In this document: piece after piece, positions 8,032-16,472 of the stretch | Layout of the letters: each line of letters starts with the position of its first letter | Position numbering within the stretch: position 1 is the stretch's first letter | Assembly: GCA_965218235.1 (NCBI GenBank) | Contig: OZ244596.1 | Coordinates: 1,178,001-1,242,000 of the forward strand | Source of the DNA: CADCWK01 sp965218235 | GTDB taxonomy: Bacteria; Chloroflexota; Chloroflexia; Thermomicrobiales; UBA6265 | Reading direction: 5' to 3' | Length of the DNA stretch: 64,000 nucleotides | The notes under the pieces: model-generated | Told to the model about the DNA's origin: nothing | The model's input: only the letters and a program-made list of their open reading frames with translations | Databases searched by the model: none | Made by a program: the position numbers and the translations under genes

Positions 8032-8497
8032 GATTCATTCAGCCTCGCACGGGTGTGAGCAGCGGGTACCCACTAATTTTCTTGCCTGGCAAACGGTGCG
8101 GGAAGATCAGTAGAACACTTGTTCTAAACTAACAACTCTTTGGCTATGTGTCAAGCGGTGCAGCCGAAGCACCGGTTACAAAGCGGGGGCAGCTCACACT
8201 CATCAACCGGTACTACTTGACCTAGTTCGTCCCATGCCATCGGAGTGTCACGATATCCAGCGATCCAGTATGACGGTATAGAATGGACTCCGAGAGTACC
8301 CACCAGCAGTTGAAGGGCAGGCGAATGGCGAAGAAGAGCAAAAATCGAATCGGTCACGTCCTGGGGAGGACTTTGGAGGATATGGACCATGCCTCGGTGG
8401 TTGCCTTGGTTGCGGATCAGTTAAGTTCATCTTGATCACCATTGTCGTAAGCCTTATTCGGAGACACCGACGGTCTCGCCTGTGAAGAACCTATGGT
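8032..8497. other. lower-GC intergenic stretch without a recognisable gene
   Basis: This stretch is less GC-rich than its surroundings and lies between the membrane protein and the IS630 relic. A 79-codon minus-strand frame at 8151-8390 has no ribosome site or recognisable motif, and I do not call it. Confidence 0.3.
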
Positions 8498-8740
8498 CTC
8501 AGATGGTCTCAAACCCAGTGTGCTCAGCCGTTCGGTGGCGAAGCGGAGGTTGACAACGGTCATGACGCAGCAGTTGGCGGCCACAGCTATCTGCCTTTCG
8601 GGTAGCCCGTCAGCGCTCAACAGCAGGACCTGGTCCCGACGGGTGCAGCAAGTCGAGGCGGCGCTACGGCGAGCGAGGTCATACAGGCGTGTGCATTCGT
8701 CGTCGGTCAGAACATCGGGGACACTTGTCGGGCTATGGGA
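8498..8740 (-). pseudogene. relic of an IS630-type transposase N-terminus
   Basis: Read on the minus strand, an open frame gives VLTDDECTRLYDLARRS, then RRDQVLLLSADGLPERQIAV and NLRFATERLSTLGL. This is the layout of the N-terminal helix-turn-helix of IS630-family transposases (charged helix, ARILLLLADG-like segment, recognition helix, RFAERGLAGL-like segment). The catalytic domain is absent and no start codon is evident, so only a fragment remains. Confidence 0.45.
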
Positions 8741-8809
8741 CGGGACTCTTTCAGCGAGAGCAGCGGGAGATCGCTCAAGGTGACCAACTACTCTATAAAC
8801 CGTGGCACT

Positions 8810-10078
8810 CTACTCGCTGACGACAGGGTTTGATCTGATCAGCTCGGCCAGGATGCCGTTCGGCGTCGTTGGCGTCGTCAGCAGACGGACGAATCGCTCG
8901 CCGACCGTTGCTGGGTCGCCCTGCGCCAGCCAGGCCGAGAGGATGTCGCGGCCGGCATGGTAGGTGAAGACGTAGGCCCGCCAGAGCGGGTTGGTCAGGA
9001 AGCGGAGGGAATGCCGCGCCTCGTCCTCGGTCCGGAGTCCGTACCGCATCAGCCAGGCGACAACCTCTTCTTCGCTCCGGCCGTCGCTGTGCAGCATCAG
9101 CCCCGCGTTGGACGACAGCGCCCGCATGACCCGCTGCGCCCGCTGGACCCGGATCTCCTGCTCGGCATTGCCTCGCACCCCGGCCGCCGGGTAGAGCTCC
9201 GCGACCTGCCATCGGATGGCCTCGTCGCCGGGGAAGACGATCGTCTCGGCCAGCGTCGCGATCCCCTCCGAGATGACGGCCTGCGGCGTCGAGATCAGCT
9301 GGACCGAGAACTCGCCCCACTCCCGCGCCCGGAACAGCCGCTGCTCCTTGAGCGTGTGCTCGGTGTGGTGGCCGGGATACGCCTCGTGGCAGACCAGCCC
9401 GGTCAGCGTGTTGACGTGGATCGGCAGGTCGGTGTTGATCTCGACCAGCGACCGGGCCCCGCCGAGGTACCAGTTGTAGCCGCTCCACGGCTTGTCCGAG
9501 ACGAGCGTGAACTCGACCGACTCCCCCTCGGGCAGATCGATCAGCCGCCGGGTCCGGGAGCGGATCTCCGGCACGATCACATCGAGCAACCGGCGGGCGG
9601 CCTCGGGCTCGATCACGTAGCCCCGCTTCCACTCGGCCATCCGCTCGTTCAGTTCGTCCCGGCCGTGACCGGGCAGGACCTCGTCCAGCTCATCCAGCGC
9701 GACGTCGAAGTCCTCGTCGGGCGTCCGCGTCGCCGGGACGTCGAAGCAGCGCCGGACCTCGTCCTCGTAGCTCAGCTCCGCCCCGGCCAGCCGCTCGGAC
9801 AGCGCGACCATTGCCCGGGTCTGGGCCAGCAGGAACGCCCGCCGGTCGTCCGGGAGGCCGTCCTCCTCCTCGATCTGCGAGACCAGCACGCGGGCCTGCT
9901 CGGACAGCCCGGCCGGGGTGGCGGGTTCGGCCCGGGCCAGCCGGTCGCGGAGCTCCTCCGGGCCGCTGTAGGCGTCGATGAAGCCGTCGATGTGCTGCCC
10001 CAGCCCGAAGGCGAGGGCCAGGTAGTCGTGGGAGATCTGGTCGAACGGCAGACCGGGCAGTCGAGTTCCGGGTTCCAT
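8810..10078 (-). CDS. DUF885-family putative zinc metallopeptidase
   Basis: A 422-residue protein matching the DUF885 family in its fold markers. It has the metal motif HEAYPGHH (about residues 231-238), a downstream SEGIATLAE segment supplying the expected third ligand, and LGGARSLVEINTDLP ahead of them. There is no signal peptide, so it is probably cytoplasmic. Two ATGs are possible; the one at 10078 has GAGAGG at a suitable distance and the one at 10084 does not. It stands alone. Carboxypeptidase-like activity is inferred from the family. Confidence 0.75.
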   Translation of the reverse strand: MEPGTRLPGLPFDQISHDYLALAFGLGQHIDGFIDAYSGPEELRDRLARAEPATPAGLSEQARVLVSQIEEEDGLPDDRRAFLLAQTRAMVALSERLAGAELSYEDEVRRCFDVPATRTPDEDFDVALDELDEVLPGHGRDELNERMAEWKRGYVIEPEAARRLLDVIVPEIRSRTRRLIDLPEGESVEFTLVSDKPWSGYNWYLGGARSLVEINTDLPIHVNTLTGLVCHEAYPGHHTEHTLKEQRLFRAREWGEFSVQLISTPQAVISEGIATLAETIVFPGDEAIRWQVAELYPAAGVRGNAEQEIRVQRAQRVMRALSSNAGLMLHSDGRSEEEVVAWLMRYGLRTEDEARHSLRFLTNPLWRAYVFTYHAGRDILSAWLAQGDPATVGERFVRLLTTPTTPNGILAELIRSNPVVSE

Positions 10079-10213
10079 CGTCATCCTCTCGCCGCGCGGC
10101 GTTGGCCGGTAAGGAGTCTGTCAGCACCGGTCAGCGTAGCGCGGGAGATGCCACGGCGCGTCCCCGATCGCGCACGCGCCGTCATGGTTGGTCATCCGCT
10201 GAGTTGGACCAGC

Positions 10214-11368
10214 TTATCCGGCTGGCTCCGTGCCTGACGTCTCGTCTCGCCTGGTGTCAGCTTCGGGCGTCGCGGCCGCCGGCGTCGCCGCCGCAGGTGT
10301 CCCGGCAGCGGGCGTTCCGGCGGTTGGTGTCCCGGCCTCGCGGGCGATGTCCGCGTCGAGATCGGCGGTCGTCACGCCGCAGGGCAGCGCCATGTCGGGG
10401 ACCGTCACGAACTCGTAGCCCTGCTCCTCCAGCGCTTCGATCACCCAGGGCAGCGCGACCCCGGTCGAGCCGGCGCTGTTGGGCGCGTCGATGTGCATCT
10501 CGATGATGGCGCCGTCGTAGGCGTTCGGCACGACTCGGTCCCAGATCGCGTTGGGGTCGGCGTCGACGGCGTAATCGTCTGCGGGGACCCGCCAGCCGAC
10601 CGGCAGCAGCCCCGCTCCCGAGATCAGCGTCCGGACGCGCTCATCGGTCGAGGCGGCGTACGGCGTCGCGTAGGGCACCCAGTTGTCGCCGGCGACGGCC
10701 CGGACGCTGTCGATCGACGCCCGCAGATCGGCGACGACGTCGTAGTCGCCGGTCGTCTGCAGGTCGATGGCGTCGTAGCCGTGGGTGCCGATCGGGAAGC
10801 CGGCGTCGGCGATCGCCTGGACCGTCTCCGGGTCGCGGTCGGTCGTCCAGCCCATCGCGAAGAACGTCGCCGGGACCTCCCACTCCTTGAGGGTATCGAG
10901 GATGCCGTAGTCGAACGGCTCGCCGACCCCGATGTTGAAGGCCAGCGCGACCCGGTTGCAACCCGCCGGCCCCTGCTCCAGCCATGGCGCCGGGACGCCA
11001 TCGACGCTGATGTAGAGCGCGTAGGCGTAGCCGACGAGGCCGCTGGCGTCGGCCGAGATCGGCAGGAAGCCGTCCTCCTCCGGACCGGTCACGGTGACCC
11101 GCTCCCCAACCGTCAGCGTGCCGACCGAGTCGCAGTCGAACCCGGCGCAGTTCCGGACCTTGACCGATGGGGCGCCGAGCACAGACGCCGCGGCGCCGGT
11201 GTAGTCGAGGGGGGTGTCCTGCGCGGACGGCGCGGACGGCGCGGCGCCCCCTGAAACCGGCGCGGCGACCGCCAGGACGAGCGCCAGCGCCAGCACGCGC
11301 GGCCAGCGCCACGGTCGACGATCCTGACGTCCGGCCGTGCGCCGCGTCCACCCCGATATCGATGTCAT
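10214..11368 (-). CDS. exported NodB-like protein lacking catalytic residues, with SH3-like domain
   Basis: 384 residues from the ATG at 11368 (AAGGAA upstream). A signal segment (VLALALVLAVAAPVSGGAAP) is followed by an SH3-like part (VKVRNCAGFDCDSVGTL) and a polysaccharide-deacetylase barrel (VALAFNIGVGEPFDYGILDT onward). In active NodB enzymes the first motif is TFDDGP and the second HSxxH. Here they read AFNIGVGEP and GTHGYDAIDL, so the catalytic Asp and a metal His are missing. The C-terminus is a repeated AGTP/AATP tail, a style seen in three other exported proteins of this window. It is likely a cell-surface binding protein rather than a deacetylase. Confidence 0.7.
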   Translation of the reverse strand: MTSISGWTRRTAGRQDRRPWRWPRVLALALVLAVAAPVSGGAAPSAPSAQDTPLDYTGAAASVLGAPSVKVRNCAGFDCDSVGTLTVGERVTVTGPEEDGFLPISADASGLVGYAYALYISVDGVPAPWLEQGPAGCNRVALAFNIGVGEPFDYGILDTLKEWEVPATFFAMGWTTDRDPETVQAIADAGFPIGTHGYDAIDLQTTGDYDVVADLRASIDSVRAVAGDNWVPYATPYAASTDERVRTLISGAGLLPVGWRVPADDYAVDADPNAIWDRVVPNAYDGAIIEMHIDAPNSAGSTGVALPWVIEALEEQGYEFVTVPDMALPCGVTTADLDADIAREAGTPTAGTPAAGTPAAATPAAATPEADTRRDETSGTEPAG

Positions 11369-11787
11369 GGGTCCGTTCCTTCTGGGATTGCCGTCGAGGG
11401 TGAGCAAGAATGCCGATCGTATCCGGTCGACCAATGCGCCCAGAGGGAGCGTGGCCAGTCTGTCACACCGGAAGCTACCGTCCCGGACCGGGTCGCGTCA
11501 ACGCGACATGCGGCGGCACGGTCGCACCGGCTACGCACCGGCTACGCACCGGACGACGAACCGGGCGATCAGGATCGGGGAGGGCGCGGTATGCTGTTCG
11601 GGTCCCTCACCGTCCAGAGGCGTCAGGAAGCGGCCATGGTGTGCCGCCAGCCGGACCAATCGGGTCCGGCTGGGAATGGGTCCGGGGCGCGCGTGGGCGT
11701 GGTTCCGGCAAACGGGCACACGGATGGCGCCAGACGCTGGCCGGGACGACTCCCGGCCGGCCGGCGGACAGGGGGAGTCGCACACGG

Positions 11788-13062
11788 ATGGCAGGGGCGG
11801 TCAGACCGGAACGGGCTGCGACAGTCGCGGCAGAGAACATCGCTGGAGACGGGCTGATCGCCGGGCGGCGGCAGGCGACGCTGGTCATCATCCTGGCGAG
11901 CCTGTCGATCGTCGGGCCGCTCTCGATCGATATGTACCTGCCGGGCCTGCCGTCGATCCAGCAGGATCTGGCAACGTCTGCGTCGCTCGTCCAGCTGACC
12001 CTGAGCGCCTGCCTGCTCGGTCTGGCCGTGGGGCAGCTCGTCGCCGGGCCGATCAGCGACATCGTCGGCCGGCGCCCGCCCGTGATGTTCGGCATCGCCG
12101 GCTTCATCGTCGCCTCCTTCCTCTGCGCGATCGCCCCCAACGTCGAGACCCTGATCGTCTGCCGCTTCCTGCAGGGGTTCGCCGGGTCCGCCGGCATCGT
12201 GATCTCCCGGGCAATCGTCCGCGACCTGTTCAGCGGGATTCGGGCGGCCCAGTTCTTCTCCCTGATGATGCTGGCCAACGGCGTCGGACCGATCCTCGCC
12301 CCGACCCTCGGCGGCGGCATCCTGCTCGTGACGGACTGGCGCGGCATCTTCGGCGTGCTGGTCGGGCTCGGCGCGATCATGTTGACGGTCGCCTGGCTGT
12401 TCCTGCCGGAGACCAACCAGCTGGAGCAGCGCAACTCCGCCGGGCTGCGGCCGACGCTGGCCGCCTTCGGGACGCTGCTCCGCAACCGGTCGTTCGTCGG
12501 CTACGCCCTGATCATGGGCATGGCGATGGGGACGATGTTCGCCCACATCGCCGGCTCGTCGTTCGTCCTCCAGAATCTCTATGGCGTCTCCGAGCAGCTC
12601 TTCGCCGTGCTGTTCGGGGCGATCGCCGTCGGATTCATCGGCATGAGCCAGGTCAACGCCCGGCTGATCACCCGGATCCCGATGCGACGAATCCTCGCGT
12701 TCGGCGTTGGCCTGAACCTGACCGGCGCCCTGACCGTGCTGGTCATCGTCAACCTGCTCGATCTTGGGGTGGCCGGGCTGGTCGGCGGGCTGTTCCTCGT
12801 CGCGGTCTCCAACGGGCTGATCGGCCCCAATGTGACGGCGCTGGCCCTGAACGATTACCCGCACATGGCCGGCAGTGCGTCCGCCCTGCTTGGGCTGATG
12901 AGCTTCGCCGTCGGAGCGCTCGTCGCCCCGCTGGTCGGCGTTGCCGGCGAGGACACCGCCGTCCCGCTCAGCCTCGTCATCCTCGCCTGTAGCCTCTGCG
13001 CGATCGTCGCCTTCCTCGGCCTGACTCGGCCGCGCCCGATGGCGACCGCGCCGGCGGTCTGA
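11788..13062 (+). CDS. MFS multidrug exporter, Bcr/CflA type
   Basis: 424 residues from ATG 11788 with GGGGGAG eleven bases upstream. It has twelve predicted helices. The first helix (LSIVGPLSIDMYLPGLPSI) and the loop GPISDIVGRRPPVMFG are hallmarks of the DHA1 Bcr/CflA drug:H+ antiporters. CRFLQGFAGSAGIVISRAIV forms the helix-5 antiporter motif. It exports small hydrophobic compounds in characterised relatives; the substrate here is unknown. It is divergent from the NodB-like gene. Confidence 0.85.
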   Translation: MAGAVRPERAATVAAENIAGDGLIAGRRQATLVIILASLSIVGPLSIDMYLPGLPSIQQDLATSASLVQLTLSACLLGLAVGQLVAGPISDIVGRRPPVMFGIAGFIVASFLCAIAPNVETLIVCRFLQGFAGSAGIVISRAIVRDLFSGIRAAQFFSLMMLANGVGPILAPTLGGGILLVTDWRGIFGVLVGLGAIMLTVAWLFLPETNQLEQRNSAGLRPTLAAFGTLLRNRSFVGYALIMGMAMGTMFAHIAGSSFVLQNLYGVSEQLFAVLFGAIAVGFIGMSQVNARLITRIPMRRILAFGVGLNLTGALTVLVIVNLLDLGVAGLVGGLFLVAVSNGLIGPNVTALALNDYPHMAGSASALLGLMSFAVGALVAPLVGVAGEDTAVPLSLVILACSLCAIVAFLGLTRPRPMATAPAV

Positions 13063-13153
13063 CGTCGGAGCCGAACGGGCGCCCCGGATCGGCTCGTCAG
13101 CCGGGCGCGACAGCACGGCAACCGGTACAGTAGCCCGGCTAAGGAGCCAGACC

Positions 13154-13837
13154 ATGCCAGCCGCCGAGACCAGCGCGACCCTTCAGCGATTCCTCGCCGC
13201 CGTCGCCGGAATCGAGCAGTCCCGTTTCGCCCAAGCCCTGCTTGGCAGCCCGGAGCAGTACGCGGCCGCCTTCCACCAGCAGATCGGCGACCCGAAGCGA
13301 CCGGTCTCGGTCGACCCGACGGACGCCGAGACCATCCGGCGCATCCTGGCGCTCGCGACCGACAGCGACGGGCCGGTGACCCTGACCGCCGTCGGCTCGG
13401 CCCTGCTCTTGGCCAGCGCCGCGAAGGCCGTGCCGCAGCGTCTTCCCGGCGACTGGCGGGACGCCCGCGGCCGGATCAGCGACTACCTCGCCCAGACCGG
13501 GCCGCTGCCCAGCGCCCCGACGGCCGCCGGGGACGAGACCGATGGCGTCTTCCGGGAACCGCGGGAGGTCACGCGCGAGGAGATCCTCCGCACCGTCATC
13601 GAGGGCGGCATCCACCCCGCCGTCACCGGCGACTCCTCCAGCGACGACCTCGCCGGGACCTTCGCGGCCTGGCGCTCGGCCCCGCCGTTCTTCGCCCTGG
13701 TCGAGCAGGTCGTCCTCGCCTCGCTGGCCGACCTGCTCCAGACCCTCTCGGCAATGCGGCAGCACATCGTCCAGCCCGCCGTCACCGCGCTGGCCTCGTC
13801 GGCCGCTCCGGTCGCCCGGCCGTTCGACCCGGCCTGA
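13154..13837 (+). CDS. hypothetical protein, 227 residues
   Basis: It has AAGGAG about ten bases before the ATG and the codon bias of neighbouring genes. The protein is soluble and helical, with an Ala-rich N-terminus (LQRFLAAVAGIEQSRFAQAL), an acidic Ser/Asp-rich linker (about 150-165) and hydrophobic C-terminal helices (FFALVEQVVLASLADLLQTL). I recognise no family or motif. It lies between two exporter genes on the same strand without overlap. Confidence 0.55.
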   Translation: MPAAETSATLQRFLAAVAGIEQSRFAQALLGSPEQYAAAFHQQIGDPKRPVSVDPTDAETIRRILALATDSDGPVTLTAVGSALLLASAAKAVPQRLPGDWRDARGRISDYLAQTGPLPSAPTAAGDETDGVFREPREVTREEILRTVIEGGIHPAVTGDSSSDDLAGTFAAWRSAPPFFALVEQVVLASLADLLQTLSAMRQHIVQPAVTALASSAAPVARPFDPA

Positions 13838-14106
13838 CATGACCTCTGGATGGCTTGCCATCCGATACCCGGCCAACGGTACCTGCCATCTCGCCGCTGC
13901 TCACCAGAAACGCCGATGGCCGGATCGAAGGTTGAGCTTCGGTGCAGGCGGACCCATCGTTCGATCTCGGTTGAAGCGTCTGGACCAGAGCGCGCGCCGC
14001 GAGCGGCGGTGGAACGCTTCTTCCTTAGAAGTCAGTGACAGTGCTATGGTGGCCGGACCGTTTCGGCACTCGATCAGCATTCCAGATGGCGTAGGGATAT
14101 CCACCG

Positions 14107-15381
14107 GTGGCGACCCAGGAATCGAAGATCGACGCCGGCAGCGTGACGGCACGTCCCGCAACGACCGGGATCCTGCACTCCCTGCGCACCTACCCCGCCT
14201 TCGCCATGCTGATGATGGGCACCCTGGCGACCAACACCGGCTTCTGGATGTACCAGACCGCGGTTGGCTGGCTGGCCTACGACCTGACCGGGTCGGCGAC
14301 GTTCGTCGGGCTGGCCGGCTTCGCGGGCGGCATCCCGATGCTGATCCTCGCGGTCCCGGCCGGCGTGATCCTGGACCGGACCGACCGGCGGCAGGTCCTG
14401 CGCTTCGCCCAGTGGGGCGTCATGCTGATCTCCGCCCTGTTCGCCGTCCTGATCGCGACGGGCATGATCCAGCCGTGGTCGCTGCTGGTCGTCGCGGCGA
14501 TGTTCGGCGCGTTCATGTCATTCATCTTCCCGACCCGGACGACGATGGTGCCGTCGCTGGTCGACCGCGTCGACATGGCCAACGCCGTCGCCCTCAACTC
14601 CGCCACCCAGAACGCGACCCGCGTCATCGGCCCGGCGATCGGCGGCGTCCTGATCGCCCTCTTCGGCGTCTCGACGACCTTCGCCGTCGCGGCCATCCTC
14701 CAGATCATCGCCCTCTACTCGACCGGCCGCCTACCGGCCTCGGCCGCTGGCCGGATGAACCGCGGTGCGGCTGGCCGATCGAGCTTCATGGTCGGTCTCC
14801 GGACAGTCGCGGAGAGCCCGATCCTGACCGGGCTGGTGCTGCTCTCCCTGATGACCAACGTCCTCGTCATGCCGTACATCAACCTAATGCCGGTCTTCGC
14901 TGAGAACGTCCTCGACATCGGCTCGTCCGGCCTCGGTGTGCTGCTGGCCGCGATCGGCCTGGGCACGGTCGGCGGGGCGCTGTTCGTCGCCCGGTCGCAG
15001 GCGCCGCTGGCGTGGCGCGGCATCCAGATCATCACGGCGGCGGCGTTCGGCCTGTTCGTCATCGCCTTCACCCTCTCGCCCAACCTACTCGTCGCACTGC
15101 CCCTGCTGTTCCTCGGCGGCTTTGCCAGCGCGACGTTCCTGGCGATGAACCAGACGGCGCTCCAGCTCCGGGTCGAGGAGGACAAGCGGGGGCGGGTCTT
15201 CTCGATCTACCTGCTGACGTGGGGGCTGCTGCCGCTCGGCCAGCTCCCGACCGGCGCCATCGCCCAAGTGGCCGGCGCCCCAATCGCGGTCGCCGGCGCC
15301 AGCACTCTCGCCCTGATCGGCATCGCCCTCGTTGCCTGGCGCTTCCCGTCCCTCCGGGAACAGTCCGTGAAAGGGTCATAA
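14107..15381 (+). CDS. MFS exporter, EntS/MFS_3 type
   Basis: 424 residues starting at GTG 14107. It is a twelve-helix transporter of the DHA3 group related to the enterobactin exporter EntS: NTGFWMYQTAVGWLAYDLTG in helix 1, LILAVPAGVILDRTDRRQVL in the helix 2-3 loop, and NAVALNSATQNATRVIGPAIGG in the middle. Substrates in this group are siderophores or drugs, and none is indicated here. Its last 50 residues are mirrored by a pseudogene fragment at 16311-16469, the remains of a second copy. Confidence 0.8.
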   Translation: MATQESKIDAGSVTARPATTGILHSLRTYPAFAMLMMGTLATNTGFWMYQTAVGWLAYDLTGSATFVGLAGFAGGIPMLILAVPAGVILDRTDRRQVLRFAQWGVMLISALFAVLIATGMIQPWSLLVVAAMFGAFMSFIFPTRTTMVPSLVDRVDMANAVALNSATQNATRVIGPAIGGVLIALFGVSTTFAVAAILQIIALYSTGRLPASAAGRMNRGAAGRSSFMVGLRTVAESPILTGLVLLSLMTNVLVMPYINLMPVFAENVLDIGSSGLGVLLAAIGLGTVGGALFVARSQAPLAWRGIQIITAAAFGLFVIAFTLSPNLLVALPLLFLGGFASATFLAMNQTALQLRVEEDKRGRVFSIYLLTWGLLPLGQLPTGAIAQVAGAPIAVAGASTLALIGIALVAWRFPSLREQSVKGS

Positions 15382-15449
15382 GCTGGAGACCGCCCACGTT
15401 GCGTGAGCCGCTACACTTGGCGATGTATCCCGGTCGAAAGGAACATCCC

Positions 15450-15833
15450 ATGGCCAGTCATCCCATCGACACCCACTCAGCCGAAACCGAACCGGTCCAG
15501 ATGGCACCATCGCCATCAGGGGCCATGATCGATCCGGCCTACGACATCCAGGACGATCGCGTCCTCGACATCGTCGCCGCTTACCCGGATGTCGCCGCCC
15601 TGCTGGACGAAATCGCGGCGCGAACGCCCGCGTACTTTCCGGAGGCGACCGGCCTCGTGATCAGGTCGCAGACCGATCCGGAGGACGGCTCCCTCGGCTG
15701 GTACGTCGAGGTCGAGACTTCGCAACCAGCCGAGCAGGTACTCGAACAACTACGCCGATTCGATCGCGATTGGTGGCTGACGGCCAAGCGTGACGTGACA
15801 CCAGAGTTCGTCGTCACGGTCCTGCTGGTGTGA
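15450..15833 (+). CDS. antitoxin-like partner of a HEPN protein
   Basis: 127 residues from ATG 15450 with GAAAGGA at 15436-15442. The protein is acidic. It contains VLDIVAAYPDVAALLDEIAA and a beta-rich C-terminal part (LGWYVEVETSQPAEQVLEQL) ending in RFDRDWWL. Its stop overlaps the GTG start of the HEPN gene by four bases, so the two are translationally coupled, as in toxin-antitoxin modules. I do not know the family; the antitoxin role is inferred from position and size. Confidence 0.55.
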   Translation: MASHPIDTHSAETEPVQMAPSPSGAMIDPAYDIQDDRVLDIVAAYPDVAALLDEIAARTPAYFPEATGLVIRSQTDPEDGSLGWYVEVETSQPAEQVLEQLRRFDRDWWLTAKRDVTPEFVVTVLLV

Positions 15834-16234
15834 CGCCATTCGACTGGGGCGAGTATCTGACGCTTGCCCTGAGACTTGCGAATGAGCAGGATGAAGCGTC
15901 CCGACGTTCGGCGATCAGTCGGGCGTATTACGCCTGCTACGGGCTCGCGGCGACCTACGCCCTCAGTCAAGGATTTCCGCATACCGTCGTTACCCACGAT
16001 CGTGTCTGGGAGTGGTATCTCCGACTGGACGATCCGTCGGGTGGAAGAATCAACGAACTCGGCAAGCGGATCAAGGATCGCCGGCTTGCCGCTGACTATC
16101 GTGCCCACGACGACATCATTGCCAACCAGGCAAGGGTCGTCTGCGGCTGGGCCGACGACCTCCTGGCCCTCCTCAGGACACTTCCGGACGACCTGGAGTC
16201 GTCGCTGGAACCTCATGTGTCTCCGAGACGCTGA
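15830..16234 (+). CDS. HEPN-domain protein, likely toxin of a two-gene module
   Basis: 134 residues. The segment RRSAISRAYYACYGLAATYA is the characteristic HEPN helix (RAYYA followed by an aromatic/Leu pattern), and an all-helical remainder contains YRAHDDIIANQARVV. HEPN proteins with a small upstream partner are usually RNases or tRNA-modifying toxins. The classical RX4-6H motif is not clearly present, so activity is uncertain. It follows the 127-residue gene with a GTGA overlap. Confidence 0.6.
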   Translation: MTPFDWGEYLTLALRLANEQDEASRRSAISRAYYACYGLAATYALSQGFPHTVVTHDRVWEWYLRLDDPSGGRINELGKRIKDRRLAADYRAHDDIIANQARVVCGWADDLLALLRTLPDDLESSLEPHVSPRR

Positions 16235-16310
16235 CGACGTGTCCCCAGAAATCGAACCGGCGTTGTAAACATGAGCTGGAGCGGCCTTTCTCCATCTCCC
16301 TATTGAACCA

Positions 16311-16469
16311 GGGCTCCTGCCGCTCGGCCAGCTTCCGACGGGCCTGGTCGCCGAGGCGACCGGCACCCCGATCGCCGTCGCCGGGGCCAGCACCCTCGCC
16401 CCGACCGAAATCGCCCTCGTCGCCTGGCGCTACCCGTCGCTGCGCAGGCCGTCCGTCAGAATGACCTGA
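16311..16469 (+). pseudogene. 3' fragment of a second MFS exporter gene
   Basis: It encodes GLLPLGQLPTGLVAEATGTP, then IAVAGASTLA and ALVAWRYPSLRR before TGA. This aligns end to end with the C-terminus of the exporter at 14107-15381 (GLLPLGQLPTGAIAQVAGAP and so on). DNA identity is only about four in five bases, so this is an old paralogue and not a recent duplication. It has no start and no upstream portion; the HEPN module occupies that position. Confidence 0.7.
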
Positions 16470-16472
16470 TCC

